Assembly: GCA_017646625.1 (NCBI GenBank)
Contig: JAGCMF010000031.1
Span: 1-53,354 of the forward strand
Source: Alistipes sp.
Lineage (GTDB): Bacteria; Bacteroidota; Bacteroidia; Bacteroidales; Rikenellaceae
Length of the DNA: 53,354 bases
Direction: 5' to 3'
Shown: piece after piece, positions 18,074 through 26,005 of the stretch
How positions within the stretch are numbered: position 1 is the stretch's first letter
How the letters are laid out: each line of letters starts with the position of its first letter
The notes under the pieces: generated by a model
What the model saw: only the letters and a program-made list of their open reading frames with translations
Database searches by the model: none
Told to the model about the DNA's origin: nothing
Translations under genes and position numbers: made by a program

Positions 18074-19591
18074 CTATTTATTGCTGTCGTTAGGTAGTAT
18101 CATTGAGCCTGGTGACTCGAGCTCGTGCTGCGGTATTGGCCACACGAAGAGCTTATGGTCGGCCTCGATGTGTAGTGATGAGCCATTCTCGAGTGACTGC
18201 GTCTGTGGCTTACGTTCGAAACCCTTATGCCAGCGCTTGAGGTCCATGAGGCGGAAGCCCTCCATGTAGAGCTCCTTGATACGTTCCTCCTCGATTATTG
18301 TCATCGCATTATTCTGGCTTAACTCCACGCCGCCACCATACGACTGGTAGCGTGCAGCACGCAGTGTAGCAATGTCGTTAGCCGCGAGTGAGTAGTTGCC
18401 ATCGCCCTGAACATAAGCCTCGGCACGTATGAGGTACTGCTCGGCAAGTCGTAGCGGCTTGGGCATAGAGGTGTGGAGCACCTGCTGCTCGAAGAAGTTC
18501 ATGTTGCCGAAATACTTGACAAGGAGTGGCCATGTGAGGCCGTGGCTGTAGCCTGTGGTGTAGCTATAGAAGTAGTTGCCGTAGCGCAGATCATATTGAT
18601 CGTAGAGATTCAATACCCACTCTGCAGGCACATAGTCGGGCTTCATCGACGAGTAGTCGTAGTTGAAGAAGACCTGGCCGAGGGCACCACCGTAGGAGTT
18701 GATGGTGAAGGCCACCTTCCATATTATCTCTGTGGCGTTGTCATACTGCCACATGTAGGAGAAGTAGCTCATCCCCGAGGTGTATTCGGTGTTGGCAGAA
18801 GATAGTAGGTAGTAGCCACTATCTATGACCTTTGATGAGTACTCTATGGCAGCATCCCAATCCTTCATGTATAGAGCAACACGTGCTCGCAGGGCATAGG
18901 CGGTATACTCGTTGAAGTATATGGCGTTGTATATGTTGTCTGCAGGCGATGTCTCGTCTATGTCCATGAGTGTTGCGGCACTCTCGAGGTCCTCAATCAC
19001 GCGGTCGTAGGATGCAGCAAGCGAGGCACGTACCATAGGCTCATCGGTGTTGTACTTCGTCACTAACACCACGCCGAGCTCCTGCTCTGCCTCCTCTCGA
19101 CTCTCGTATGGCTTACAGAACATCTTGATGAGCTCGGAGTAGGCGAGGGCGCGTGCGAAATATGCCTCACCGCATATCTGGTTGTACTGCGCCATCTGCT
19201 CGTCGGTGGTAAGTGTCTGGGCGACACGTGGCGCATACTCCAGCAGGAAGTTGGCACGCGCTATCACATCGTAGAGTGCAGCATATACGGCTGTTATCTC
19301 GCTGTTTGTGGCCAGGATATCCCAACGCCAGATGTTACCATAGGTGTTTGTATATCCATTCACGGCATATGCAAGGTCGGCCTGTATGTCGGGTAGCAGT
19401 GTGAGGTAGCCGCTATATAGGGCGGCACTCTTGAAGGCGTCATACACGCCTATGGCAGCCTGGTCAAGCTCCTCGAGGGTGTTGATCGCCTTATCTGCGG
19501 GTATGGCATTCTCGGGGTACTTGTCGAGGCACGATGTCGTGGTTGCAACAAGTGTTACAAGGGATAGAAGTATTGTTGTTATCTTTCTCAT
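18074..19591 (-). CDS. SusD/RagB-family outer-membrane lipoprotein
   Basis: This is the substrate-binding lid of a SusCD transporter. The 505-residue protein has lipobox TTSC and then LDKYPENAIP, the standard SusD N-terminus. TPR-like helices follow (AYFARALAYSELIKMF), and the C-terminal SusD signature is present: RLAEQYLIRAEAYVQ, then EERIKELYMEGFRLMDLKRW and FVWPIPQHEL. It lies 10 bases downstream of susC. The ligand cannot be read from sequence; the protease in the operon and absence of glycosidases favour peptides. Confidence 0.95.
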   Translation of the reverse strand: MRKITTILLSLVTLVATTTSCLDKYPENAIPADKAINTLEELDQAAIGVYDAFKSAALYSGYLTLLPDIQADLAYAVNGYTNTYGNIWRWDILATNSEITAVYAALYDVIARANFLLEYAPRVAQTLTTDEQMAQYNQICGEAYFARALAYSELIKMFCKPYESREEAEQELGVVLVTKYNTDEPMVRASLAASYDRVIEDLESAATLMDIDETSPADNIYNAIYFNEYTAYALRARVALYMKDWDAAIEYSSKVIDSGYYLLSSANTEYTSGMSYFSYMWQYDNATEIIWKVAFTINSYGGALGQVFFNYDYSSMKPDYVPAEWVLNLYDQYDLRYGNYFYSYTTGYSHGLTWPLLVKYFGNMNFFEQQVLHTSMPKPLRLAEQYLIRAEAYVQGDGNYSLAANDIATLRAARYQSYGGGVELSQNNAMTIIEEERIKELYMEGFRLMDLKRWHKGFERKPQTQSLENGSSLHIEADHKLFVWPIPQHELESPGSMILPNDSNK

Positions 19592-19601
19592 AGCCGTGGT
19601 G

Positions 19602-22544
19602 TTAGAATGTTAGGTCTATGCCTATAGAGTATTGGCGCGACATGGGGTATTGTGCCTGGTATACGTTGCTCGACGACTCTGGGTCTAGGCCTGTGAATGG
19701 CGTGAAGGTTAGTAGGTTCTGTGCCTGTATGTATATGCGTGCTGCGGTGAAGAAGTTGGTCTTGCGCAGTATGCTTGCAGGTAGCGAGTAGCCGAGCATC
19801 ACATTCTTGAGTCGTAGGAATGAGGCATTCTCCAAGAAGCGTGAGTCCATCTGTGGTGTCACGCCATAGCGTGGTATGTCGGTAACATCACCTGGCTCTC
19901 TCCAGCGGTCGTAGAGCAGACGACGTGACTGGTTGTATGCCGAGTATAGGCCGTTGCTCTCCTCGAAGAAGCGGTCGTTGTTGAACATCCAGCGGTCGGC
20001 AACCCATGAGAATTGTGCCGATAGTGTGAGACCCTTCCACTCGAGTGCTGTGCCGAAGCCGCCCTGCCATGGTGCTATGTAGCTCTTGCCAATCATAATC
20101 TTATCACTCTCGCGGAACTCTGTTGTCACCTCGCCATCCTTCGTCAACCATAGCGCATCGCCATTTGCGGGGTTCACGCCAGCATAGCGGTTTACGTAGA
20201 ACTCACCTACGGAGTGTCCCACGACGAGCTTTGTGCTTGTTGACGAGAGCTCATACTCGTTAAGGCCGTTGTATAGCTCCGTAATCTTATTCTTGTTGTA
20301 CGAGATGTTTGCCGAGATGTTCCATGTGAAGTCGCGAGTGCGTATTACGTCTGCATTCAGCATCAACTCGACACCACGGTTCACCATGGCACCGATGTTG
20401 TCCCAGCGGAAGCCTTCACCCTTGTTGGCGAAGGATACAGGCACAGACATCAGCATGTCGGTGGTGAGCTTGTTGTAGAACTCCACATCTACGTTTAGTC
20501 TGCTCCAGAAGCCGAGGTGTAGAGCTACGTTTGTTGTCCATAGCTTCTCCCAGCCGAGATCCTCGTTACCACTCTGTGCTGGGTATATGCCTACGTTGTC
20601 GTTGTAGTTGGCACCGCCACTTACCAAGGCCATGTGGTCGAAGTTGGGAATTGATGAGTTACCCGATGTACCTGTGCTGAAGGCCAACTGTGCGTTTGTA
20701 AGCCACTCAACACCCTCGAGCATAGCCTCTCTCTTGGCATTCCACATGAGACCTACAGACCAGAAGGCTGCCCAGCGGCCACTCTTGCCGAAGCGTGACG
20801 ATGCGTCGGTACGCACCGAGAAGTCGGCATAATAGCGGTTGTCGTAGCTATACTCGCCACGTGCAAAGAATGAGAGGAAGCTGTAGGCATCTGTCACATC
20901 ACTCCATGTTGAGGCACGCGAGCCGGATGAGAGTGTTGTTAGGAAGTCGTTTGTCTGCCCCTGTGTTATCACCTGGAAGCCCTCATAGCGGTAGTCCACG
21001 CCCTCCTGTCCGACAAGGAAGTTAAGCGAGTGGTCGTTGTCTATGGTTGTGCGGTAGGTTATGGTATTAGTGATTGTGAGGTTTAGGGTGTTGTAGGCGG
21101 CACGTCCTGCAGCTCCCGAGCCGTTGTTTGGTGCATAGCTGGGCATAGACTGCATGAAGGCCGTAGAGTTTGTGAAGTCGGCACCAAACTGCGAACGTAT
21201 GGTGAGGTTCTCTATGGGTGTTATCTCGGCAAATAGTGTTGTCAGCACCTTGTACTTCTTGTTTATCTGGCGGTTGTTCTCCATCCACTCCAGGGGGTTC
21301 TGTCCTGTGCCCTTCCACGAGCCGTCACTCTCGGATGCCACGGTGCCATCCTCGCGGTATGGATTCCAGTAGGGGAGCATGAAGCGACTGGCAGAGATGG
21401 GTGAGTATAGAGCATACTCGCCATCTTCAGCCTGCTGCACCTGCTCATACACGGCCATCGTGTTAGTGCCGAGGCGTAGCCAGCGTGAGGCGCGCACATC
21501 GGCATTTGCGCGTATGTTGTAGCGGCGGAATGTAGAGCCTTGTGCTATACCATCCTGGTCGTAGAACGAGCCAGAGACGTAGTAGTTCATCTTCTCTGTG
21601 GCGCTGCTCACCGATAGGTCATAGCTTTGTAGTAGTGCTCGGTCGTTGAATACCACATCGAGCCAGTTAACATCCGTCTGGCTTAAGAGTGCATAGTTCT
21701 GTCCTGCGTCGAGACCTATCTCCTTCTCGAAGGCTATGCGTTCTGCTGTGTTCATGAGTTCCCAGTTGCCGTGTGCCAACTGCGATATGCCGACCTGTGT
21801 GCGGAATGTTACCTTTGCATCATCCATCGTCGTGCCTCGCTTTGTTGTTATCACCACCACGCCATTTGCAGCACGTGCACCATATATTGATGATGAGGAT
21901 GCATCCTTAAGCACCGATACTGACTCGATGTCGGAGGGTGATATGGCGTTGAAGTCGGCACTCGAGATGGGCACACCATCGAGGATGAAGAGTGGTGCTG
22001 TTCCCGAGTTGATGGAGTTGGTACCACGTATCTGGAATGTGGCAGCCTTTGATGGCTCTCCCGAATTGGAGAGCACCATGAGGCCGGGACTCTGACCCTG
22101 TAATGCCTGGTCGAAGCCTGCGGCGGGAACACTCTCGAGCTTCTCACTCTTCACTGTCGACACCGAGCCCGCTATGGTACCCTTCTTGCGTGTGCCGTAT
22201 GCCACTACGACAACCTCGTCTACAGCCTGTGAGTCGCTTTCGAGGGCAACGTCATGCACAACCTCGCTTATGCCCGTTGGAGTTGTCCACTCCACGGTGG
22301 CATAGCCGAGGTATTGGTATGAGAGCTTCGTACCCTGCTCCACTACGATGCTGTATGTACCATCGTAACTTGTTGTAGTACCTTTGGTAGGTCCAGCAAC
22401 GATGGTTGCGCCTATTACAGGTTGTGAATCTTCGGCCGCTGTCACCGTACCACGCACCGTAACCATGCTCTGCGCTGTGGCATCACATAGGCCAAGGCTC
22501 ATGAGTAGGAGCAATAGACAAAGGCCATTAAAAAGTCGTTTCAT
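19602..22544 (-). CDS. SusC/RagA-family TonB-linked outer-membrane transporter
   Basis: The 980-residue protein is the barrel of the transporter. In order: signal peptide (to about DATAQ), carboxypeptidase-regulatory-like beta domain (about 30-110), TonB-box-like DEVVVVAYGT, plug domain with the SusC signature DIESVSVLKDASSSSIYGAR, and the beta barrel ending in ...SIGIDLTF with the terminal aromatic. It imports ligand captured by SusD using TonB energy. There is no STN domain or adjacent anti-sigma factor, sigma factor or hybrid two-component regulator, so its regulator lies elsewhere. It is the first gene of a 17-kb operon running to 5495 and has a good promoter at 22615-22645. Confidence 0.96.
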   Translation of the reverse strand: MKRLFNGLCLLLLLMSLGLCDATAQSMVTVRGTVTAAEDSQPVIGATIVAGPTKGTTTSYDGTYSIVVEQGTKLSYQYLGYATVEWTTPTGISEVVHDVALESDSQAVDEVVVVAYGTRKKGTIAGSVSTVKSEKLESVPAAGFDQALQGQSPGLMVLSNSGEPSKAATFQIRGTNSINSGTAPLFILDGVPISSADFNAISPSDIESVSVLKDASSSSIYGARAANGVVVITTKRGTTMDDAKVTFRTQVGISQLAHGNWELMNTAERIAFEKEIGLDAGQNYALLSQTDVNWLDVVFNDRALLQSYDLSVSSATEKMNYYVSGSFYDQDGIAQGSTFRRYNIRANADVRASRWLRLGTNTMAVYEQVQQAEDGEYALYSPISASRFMLPYWNPYREDGTVASESDGSWKGTGQNPLEWMENNRQINKKYKVLTTLFAEITPIENLTIRSQFGADFTNSTAFMQSMPSYAPNNGSGAAGRAAYNTLNLTITNTITYRTTIDNDHSLNFLVGQEGVDYRYEGFQVITQGQTNDFLTTLSSGSRASTWSDVTDAYSFLSFFARGEYSYDNRYYADFSVRTDASSRFGKSGRWAAFWSVGLMWNAKREAMLEGVEWLTNAQLAFSTGTSGNSSIPNFDHMALVSGGANYNDNVGIYPAQSGNEDLGWEKLWTTNVALHLGFWSRLNVDVEFYNKLTTDMLMSVPVSFANKGEGFRWDNIGAMVNRGVELMLNADVIRTRDFTWNISANISYNKNKITELYNGLNEYELSSTSTKLVVGHSVGEFYVNRYAGVNPANGDALWLTKDGEVTTEFRESDKIMIGKSYIAPWQGGFGTALEWKGLTLSAQFSWVADRWMFNNDRFFEESNGLYSAYNQSRRLLYDRWREPGDVTDIPRYGVTPQMDSRFLENASFLRLKNVMLGYSLPASILRKTNFFTAARIYIQAQNLLTFTPFTGLDPESSSNVYQAQYPMSRQYSIGIDLTF

Positions 22545-22614
22545 CTATGGTTGTTTTACTATTATTCGACATCCAAAACTGTCGCTATCTAAACTAATGG
22601 CGACATAATTCCCA

Positions 22615-22645
22615 CAAATATATGCATTCTACGCTTAATATACAA
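22615..22645 (-). promoter_or_regulatory. Promoter of the susC operon
   Basis: Read on the minus strand, TATATTTG (22615-22622) matches the Bacteroidetes -7 box TAnnTTTG, with ATTG about 20 bases upstream (22643-22646) as a partial -33 box. The untranslated leader before susC would be about 65 bases. Confidence 0.65.
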
Positions 22646-22807
22646 TATTAGCCCCTTAAAATAGGAATATTTATCTGCTATATGCAAGTTTTATATGGTC
22701 TTATTTTAGATATTTTTGTTGTCTGCGAAATGGTGTTTTTTGCTCAAAAAGTGGTCGCCAAAATCAATTTAGGTATTTATACTAACAATGGCAATAATTA
22801 CAATAAT

Positions 22808-22815
22808 TACCTTTG
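22808..22815 (+). promoter_or_regulatory. Promoter -7 box of the hdr-like operon
   Basis: TACCTTTG matches TAnnTTTG and lies 22 bases before the ATG of the first gene. No TTTG is evident at -33. The 293-base divergent region from 22545 to 22837 is AT-rich and otherwise shows no gene. Confidence 0.6.
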
Positions 22816-22837
22816 CCAAGTCCTAAAAATATAGATT

Positions 22838-23533
22838 ATGGGAAGATATTTTGATATGCTTACCGAGGATGTTCGTCTTAAGGAGGGACTTAAGGCCTGT
22901 ATGAATTGTGGTGTATGTACCGCAGTGTGTCCCGCGGCGGAGTTCTATAACTACGACCCACGACAGATTGTTGCTATAGTGCAGACGCGCGATGACGATG
23001 CCATCGAGGAGTTGTTGCGTAGCGAGACGATATGGTATTGTGGCGAGTGTATGTCGTGCCGCCCACGTTGCCCTCGTGGCAACACCCCGGGATATGTCAT
23101 CCAGGCACTGCGTAAGTTGTCGCAGCAGTTAGGTCTCTTTGTTGAGAGTGAGAAGGGGTGCCAGCAGCTCGCCCTGAAGCGTCTCATAGGCGACAATATC
23201 CTATCTACGGGCTATTGTCTCACACCGCGTAACATACTCCCCGAGATGCACCCCGAGCAGGGTGCCGTGTGGGAGTGGATATATGAAAACCATGAGGATG
23301 TATATGGCAGGTTCTCGGATAGTTATGGCACCGAGGGTGCTGGTGCTCTGCGTAAGATGGACAAGGAGTCTATGGCCGAGATACACCGCATCTTTGAGGT
23401 GTCGGGAGGCAAGGAGTTCTACGACATCATTGAACAACACTCCGACCGTAAGGCGCGTCAGATGGGCTACGATGGTGCCACACATGAGTATATGATGGCA
23501 ACCTATACACAAAACTCTGAAAATCACTATTAG
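22838..23533 (+). CDS. HdrC-like iron-sulfur protein
   Basis: The 231-residue protein has two 4Fe-4S motifs: Cys 21, 24, 27, 31 (ACMNCGVCTAVCP) and Cys 68, 71, 74, 78 (YCGECMSCRPRCP), like the electron-wire subunit HdrC of heterodisulfide reductases. Residues 95-231 are a helical extension, longer than methanogen HdrC. It is soluble and cytoplasmic. It is the first of five genes: HdrB-like starts 2 bases after its stop. It probably passes electrons between the HdrA-like flavoprotein and the HdrB-like subunit; the physiological substrate is unknown, since Bacteroidales lack the methanogen CoM/CoB thiols. Confidence 0.85.
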   Translation: MGRYFDMLTEDVRLKEGLKACMNCGVCTAVCPAAEFYNYDPRQIVAIVQTRDDDAIEELLRSETIWYCGECMSCRPRCPRGNTPGYVIQALRKLSQQLGLFVESEKGCQQLALKRLIGDNILSTGYCLTPRNILPEMHPEQGAVWEWIYENHEDVYGRFSDSYGTEGAGALRKMDKESMAEIHRIFEVSGGKEFYDIIEQHSDRKARQMGYDGATHEYMMATYTQNSENHY

Positions 23534-23535
23534 CG

Positions 23536-24624
23536 ATGTCACGAAGAGCATCATGGCAAGAGTATCAGAAGGATATTGCCGCAGATAAATACTACTATGC
23601 ACGTAGCTGCATACGCCAGAACTTCTTTCCGGGTAGCGAGAAGGCTTTTCTTGATATCCTCTCTAATGACCTCGGTATAGATATATATGACGACCCTCTG
23701 CACACCTCATGTACAGGCATCGGCTACCACTCGGATGTTGTGCCTCTGGAGACCATAATGACGGTTGTGGCACGTCAGTTCTCGCTGATGGCCGAGGCAG
23801 GGTATGAGAATTTCATTTCGTCGTGCATAACCTCGTTTGGTATCTATAATGAGGTGCTGGCAACATGGGAGGAGTTTCCCGAGACCGAGGAACGCACGCG
23901 TAAATACCTAAAGGAGGCTACAGGCCGTGAGCTTGTTAAGCCACGTTCCATTGCCCACACCTCCGATATCATGTTCCATCATCGTCATGCCATAGCTCGC
24001 AAGGCGAAGCGCCGTTTGGTGAATGTGATGACGGGAGAGCCGCTGAAGGTTGTGGAGCATATAGGCTGTCACTATGCCAAGATATTCCCAAAGTCGGGTA
24101 TTGGAGGTTCGGAGTTCCCATATGTCCTTGCGGGCATGATTGAGGCGTGGGGTGGAGATGTTGTCGACTACCCAGAACGTCGTCACTGCTGTGGCTTCGG
24201 CTTCCGCAATTACCTTGTGCAGGCAAATCGTGGTTCGTCGATAGCTAACTCGCACAAGAAACTCGAGAGTATGGCACCCTATCGCCCCGACTTTATCGTT
24301 GCCAACTGCCCAGGATGCACTATGTTCCTCGATAAGTGGCAGTATGCCATTGCCGAGATGGATGGCACGACATATGGTGCTAATGGCAAGGGTATCCCAG
24401 TGTTGACATATGAGGAGATGGCTGGCTTGGTGTTGGGCTACGACCCCTGGGAACTCGGCATGCAGTTCCATCAGGTAGATGTAGAGCCGCTACTCGACAA
24501 ACTTGGCGTGCAGTATGACCCCCAGGCAAAGTACCTTGGTGCGGGAGGTAAGTATATAGGCAAGCCGGCACCTGTAGCTGTAAACTGCGAGTCGGAACGT
24601 CGTTTATATGAGATAAGAAGATAG
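23536..24624 (+). CDS. HdrB-like CCG-domain protein
   Basis: The 362-residue protein resembles the catalytic subunit HdrB. Its second CCG motif is complete: Cys 178, Cys 218-219 and Cys 258, 261 (HCCGFGF, NCPGC), able to hold a non-cubane 4Fe-4S cluster. The first copy is degraded: Cys 25, then SCTG where CC is expected (Cys 59), then SSCITS (Cys 97) lacking the last Cys, so two of five ligands are missing. The family reduces disulfides or moves electrons to a small-molecule acceptor. A 60-residue tail after the domain has no recognised motif. It is tightly packed with the flanking Hdr-like genes. Confidence 0.85.
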   Translation: MSRRASWQEYQKDIAADKYYYARSCIRQNFFPGSEKAFLDILSNDLGIDIYDDPLHTSCTGIGYHSDVVPLETIMTVVARQFSLMAEAGYENFISSCITSFGIYNEVLATWEEFPETEERTRKYLKEATGRELVKPRSIAHTSDIMFHHRHAIARKAKRRLVNVMTGEPLKVVEHIGCHYAKIFPKSGIGGSEFPYVLAGMIEAWGGDVVDYPERRHCCGFGFRNYLVQANRGSSIANSHKKLESMAPYRPDFIVANCPGCTMFLDKWQYAIAEMDGTTYGANGKGIPVLTYEEMAGLVLGYDPWELGMQFHQVDVEPLLDKLGVQYDPQAKYLGAGGKYIGKPAPVAVNCESERRLYEIRR

Positions 24625-24627
24625 GCT

Positions 24628-25650
24628 ATGGCACATAGAGTCGTTATTGTGGGTGGTGGTGCTGCAGGCATGCAGACAGCCCTGGAACTTAAGTCACGAG
24701 GCATTGAGCCTGTCATTGTGGAGAGAAACATAGAACTTGGTGGTAAGGCCAAGGGATGGCATAAGTTATTCCCGTCGTTTGTGTCAGCCGCGGATGTCAT
24801 GCAGCCGTTGGCACTCAAGGTCAAGAGTGAACGTATACGTTGCTTCTATGGCCAGGAGGTGTCGGAGATAGCACCCGATGGTGTGATGCTACGTTCCAAA
24901 GAACGCATACCTGCAGATGCTGTTGTCGTGGCTACGGGCTTCACACTCTTCGATGCACACCGCAAGCAGGAGTATGGTTATGGCCTATATGACAATGTGA
25001 TAACATCTGTCGACCTTGAACGTATGATGAATAGTGGCTGTGTGTCACTTGCTGACGGCACGGAGCCCAAGCGCATAGCCATACTACACTGCGTGGGTTC
25101 GCGTGACGAGAAGGTGGGGCAAAAGCACTGCTCGAAGGTGTGCTGCATAACGGGCGTTAAGCAGGCGATAGAGCTCAAGCAGCTGTTCCCCACAGCCGAT
25201 GTCTTTAACTTTTACATGGATATGCGAATGTTTGGCCCAGGCTACGAGGAGCTATACCGTGAGGCGCAGGAGCGCTATAACGTACACTTTGTGCGTGGTC
25301 GCATATCGGAGGCTGCGGAGACGATAAACAAGCGCATACAGATAAAGGCGGAGGATACACTCACGGGACGTCCACTGCGTATGACTGTAGATATGCTTGT
25401 GCTACTCGTGGGCATGAGTGCTAACTACGAAAACCCAGCCCTTGCTGCCACTGCGGGTCTCGACCTTGCACCAAATGGATACTTCAAGGCTGTGGATACC
25501 TTCCTTGGTGCTGTGCGTAGCCAGCGTGAGGGTATCTTCTTTGCTGGTGCTGTCACTGCACCCAAGAGCCTCGCCGACACCCTCGCCGAGGCGTCGCTTA
25601 CGGCATCTGCCGTAGATGACTACCTAAAGCGTAAGTTTAACTTAAGATAG
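24628..25650 (+). CDS. HdrA-like FAD-dependent oxidoreductase
   Basis: The 340-residue protein starts with the dinucleotide-binding VIVGGGAAGMQTALEL and contains the HdrA signature CVGSRDE followed by a cysteine cluster (Cys 155, 168, 172, 173). A C-terminal GIFFAGAVTAPKSLADTLAEA completes the FAD site. It is much shorter than the methanogen HdrA, lacking its N-terminal domain and the added ferredoxin domains, and matches the short QmoA/HdrA-like forms. It should take electrons from or give them to the HdrB/HdrC-like partners. No hydrogenase or formate dehydrogenase gene that could drive flavin-based bifurcation is adjacent. Confidence 0.88.
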   Translation: MAHRVVIVGGGAAGMQTALELKSRGIEPVIVERNIELGGKAKGWHKLFPSFVSAADVMQPLALKVKSERIRCFYGQEVSEIAPDGVMLRSKERIPADAVVVATGFTLFDAHRKQEYGYGLYDNVITSVDLERMMNSGCVSLADGTEPKRIAILHCVGSRDEKVGQKHCSKVCCITGVKQAIELKQLFPTADVFNFYMDMRMFGPGYEELYREAQERYNVHFVRGRISEAAETINKRIQIKAEDTLTGRPLRMTVDMLVLLVGMSANYENPALAATAGLDLAPNGYFKAVDTFLGAVRSQREGIFFAGAVTAPKSLADTLAEASLTASAVDDYLKRKFNLR

Positions 25651-25657
25651 TCGTGCT

Positions 25658-25993
25658 ATGCGTAACCTTAACTTTGGCTACGGCATAAGTCGTCCTCGTG
25701 CCGTGGACCTCGACACTAACGATCTGCGTAAAGGTCTCGACATAATCGCCGAGATGCCCGAGCTTCAGGCCTGCATAGGCTGTGGCTCATGTACGGCATC
25801 ATGCACCGCCGGTAATATCACTGACTTCAACTTCCGTAAGCTCCATACCGCAGTGCGCCGTGGTGAATATAAGGGTGTGTATGAGGCTCTGGGCAAGTGT
25901 ATGCTCTGTGGCAAGTGCCGCCTTGTGTGTCCTCGAGGCATCAATACACGTGCCGTGGTTATGCTTATAAAGCGTAAACTTGGTGATTTCTAA
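25658..25993 (+). CDS. Small HdrC-like two-cluster ferredoxin
   Basis: This 111-residue protein has two 4Fe-4S motifs: Cys 39, 42, 45, 49 (CIGCGSCTASC) and Cys 81, 84, 87, 91 (CMLCGKCRLVCP). The spacing is that of HdrC. It is a second HdrC in the operon, encoded between the HdrA-like protein and the membrane subunit, so it may link the soluble and membrane parts. The next gene starts 12 bases downstream. Confidence 0.85.
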   Translation: MRNLNFGYGISRPRAVDLDTNDLRKGLDIIAEMPELQACIGCGSCTASCTAGNITDFNFRKLHTAVRRGEYKGVYEALGKCMLCGKCRLVCPRGINTRAVVMLIKRKLGDF

Positions 25994-26005
25994 ACCTTTG
26001 CGACC

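Noticed and set aside
5495-22544. A polysaccharide utilisation locus
   Set aside because: SusC and SusD are present but no glycosidase, lyase or carbohydrate esterase motif was found among the ten genes.
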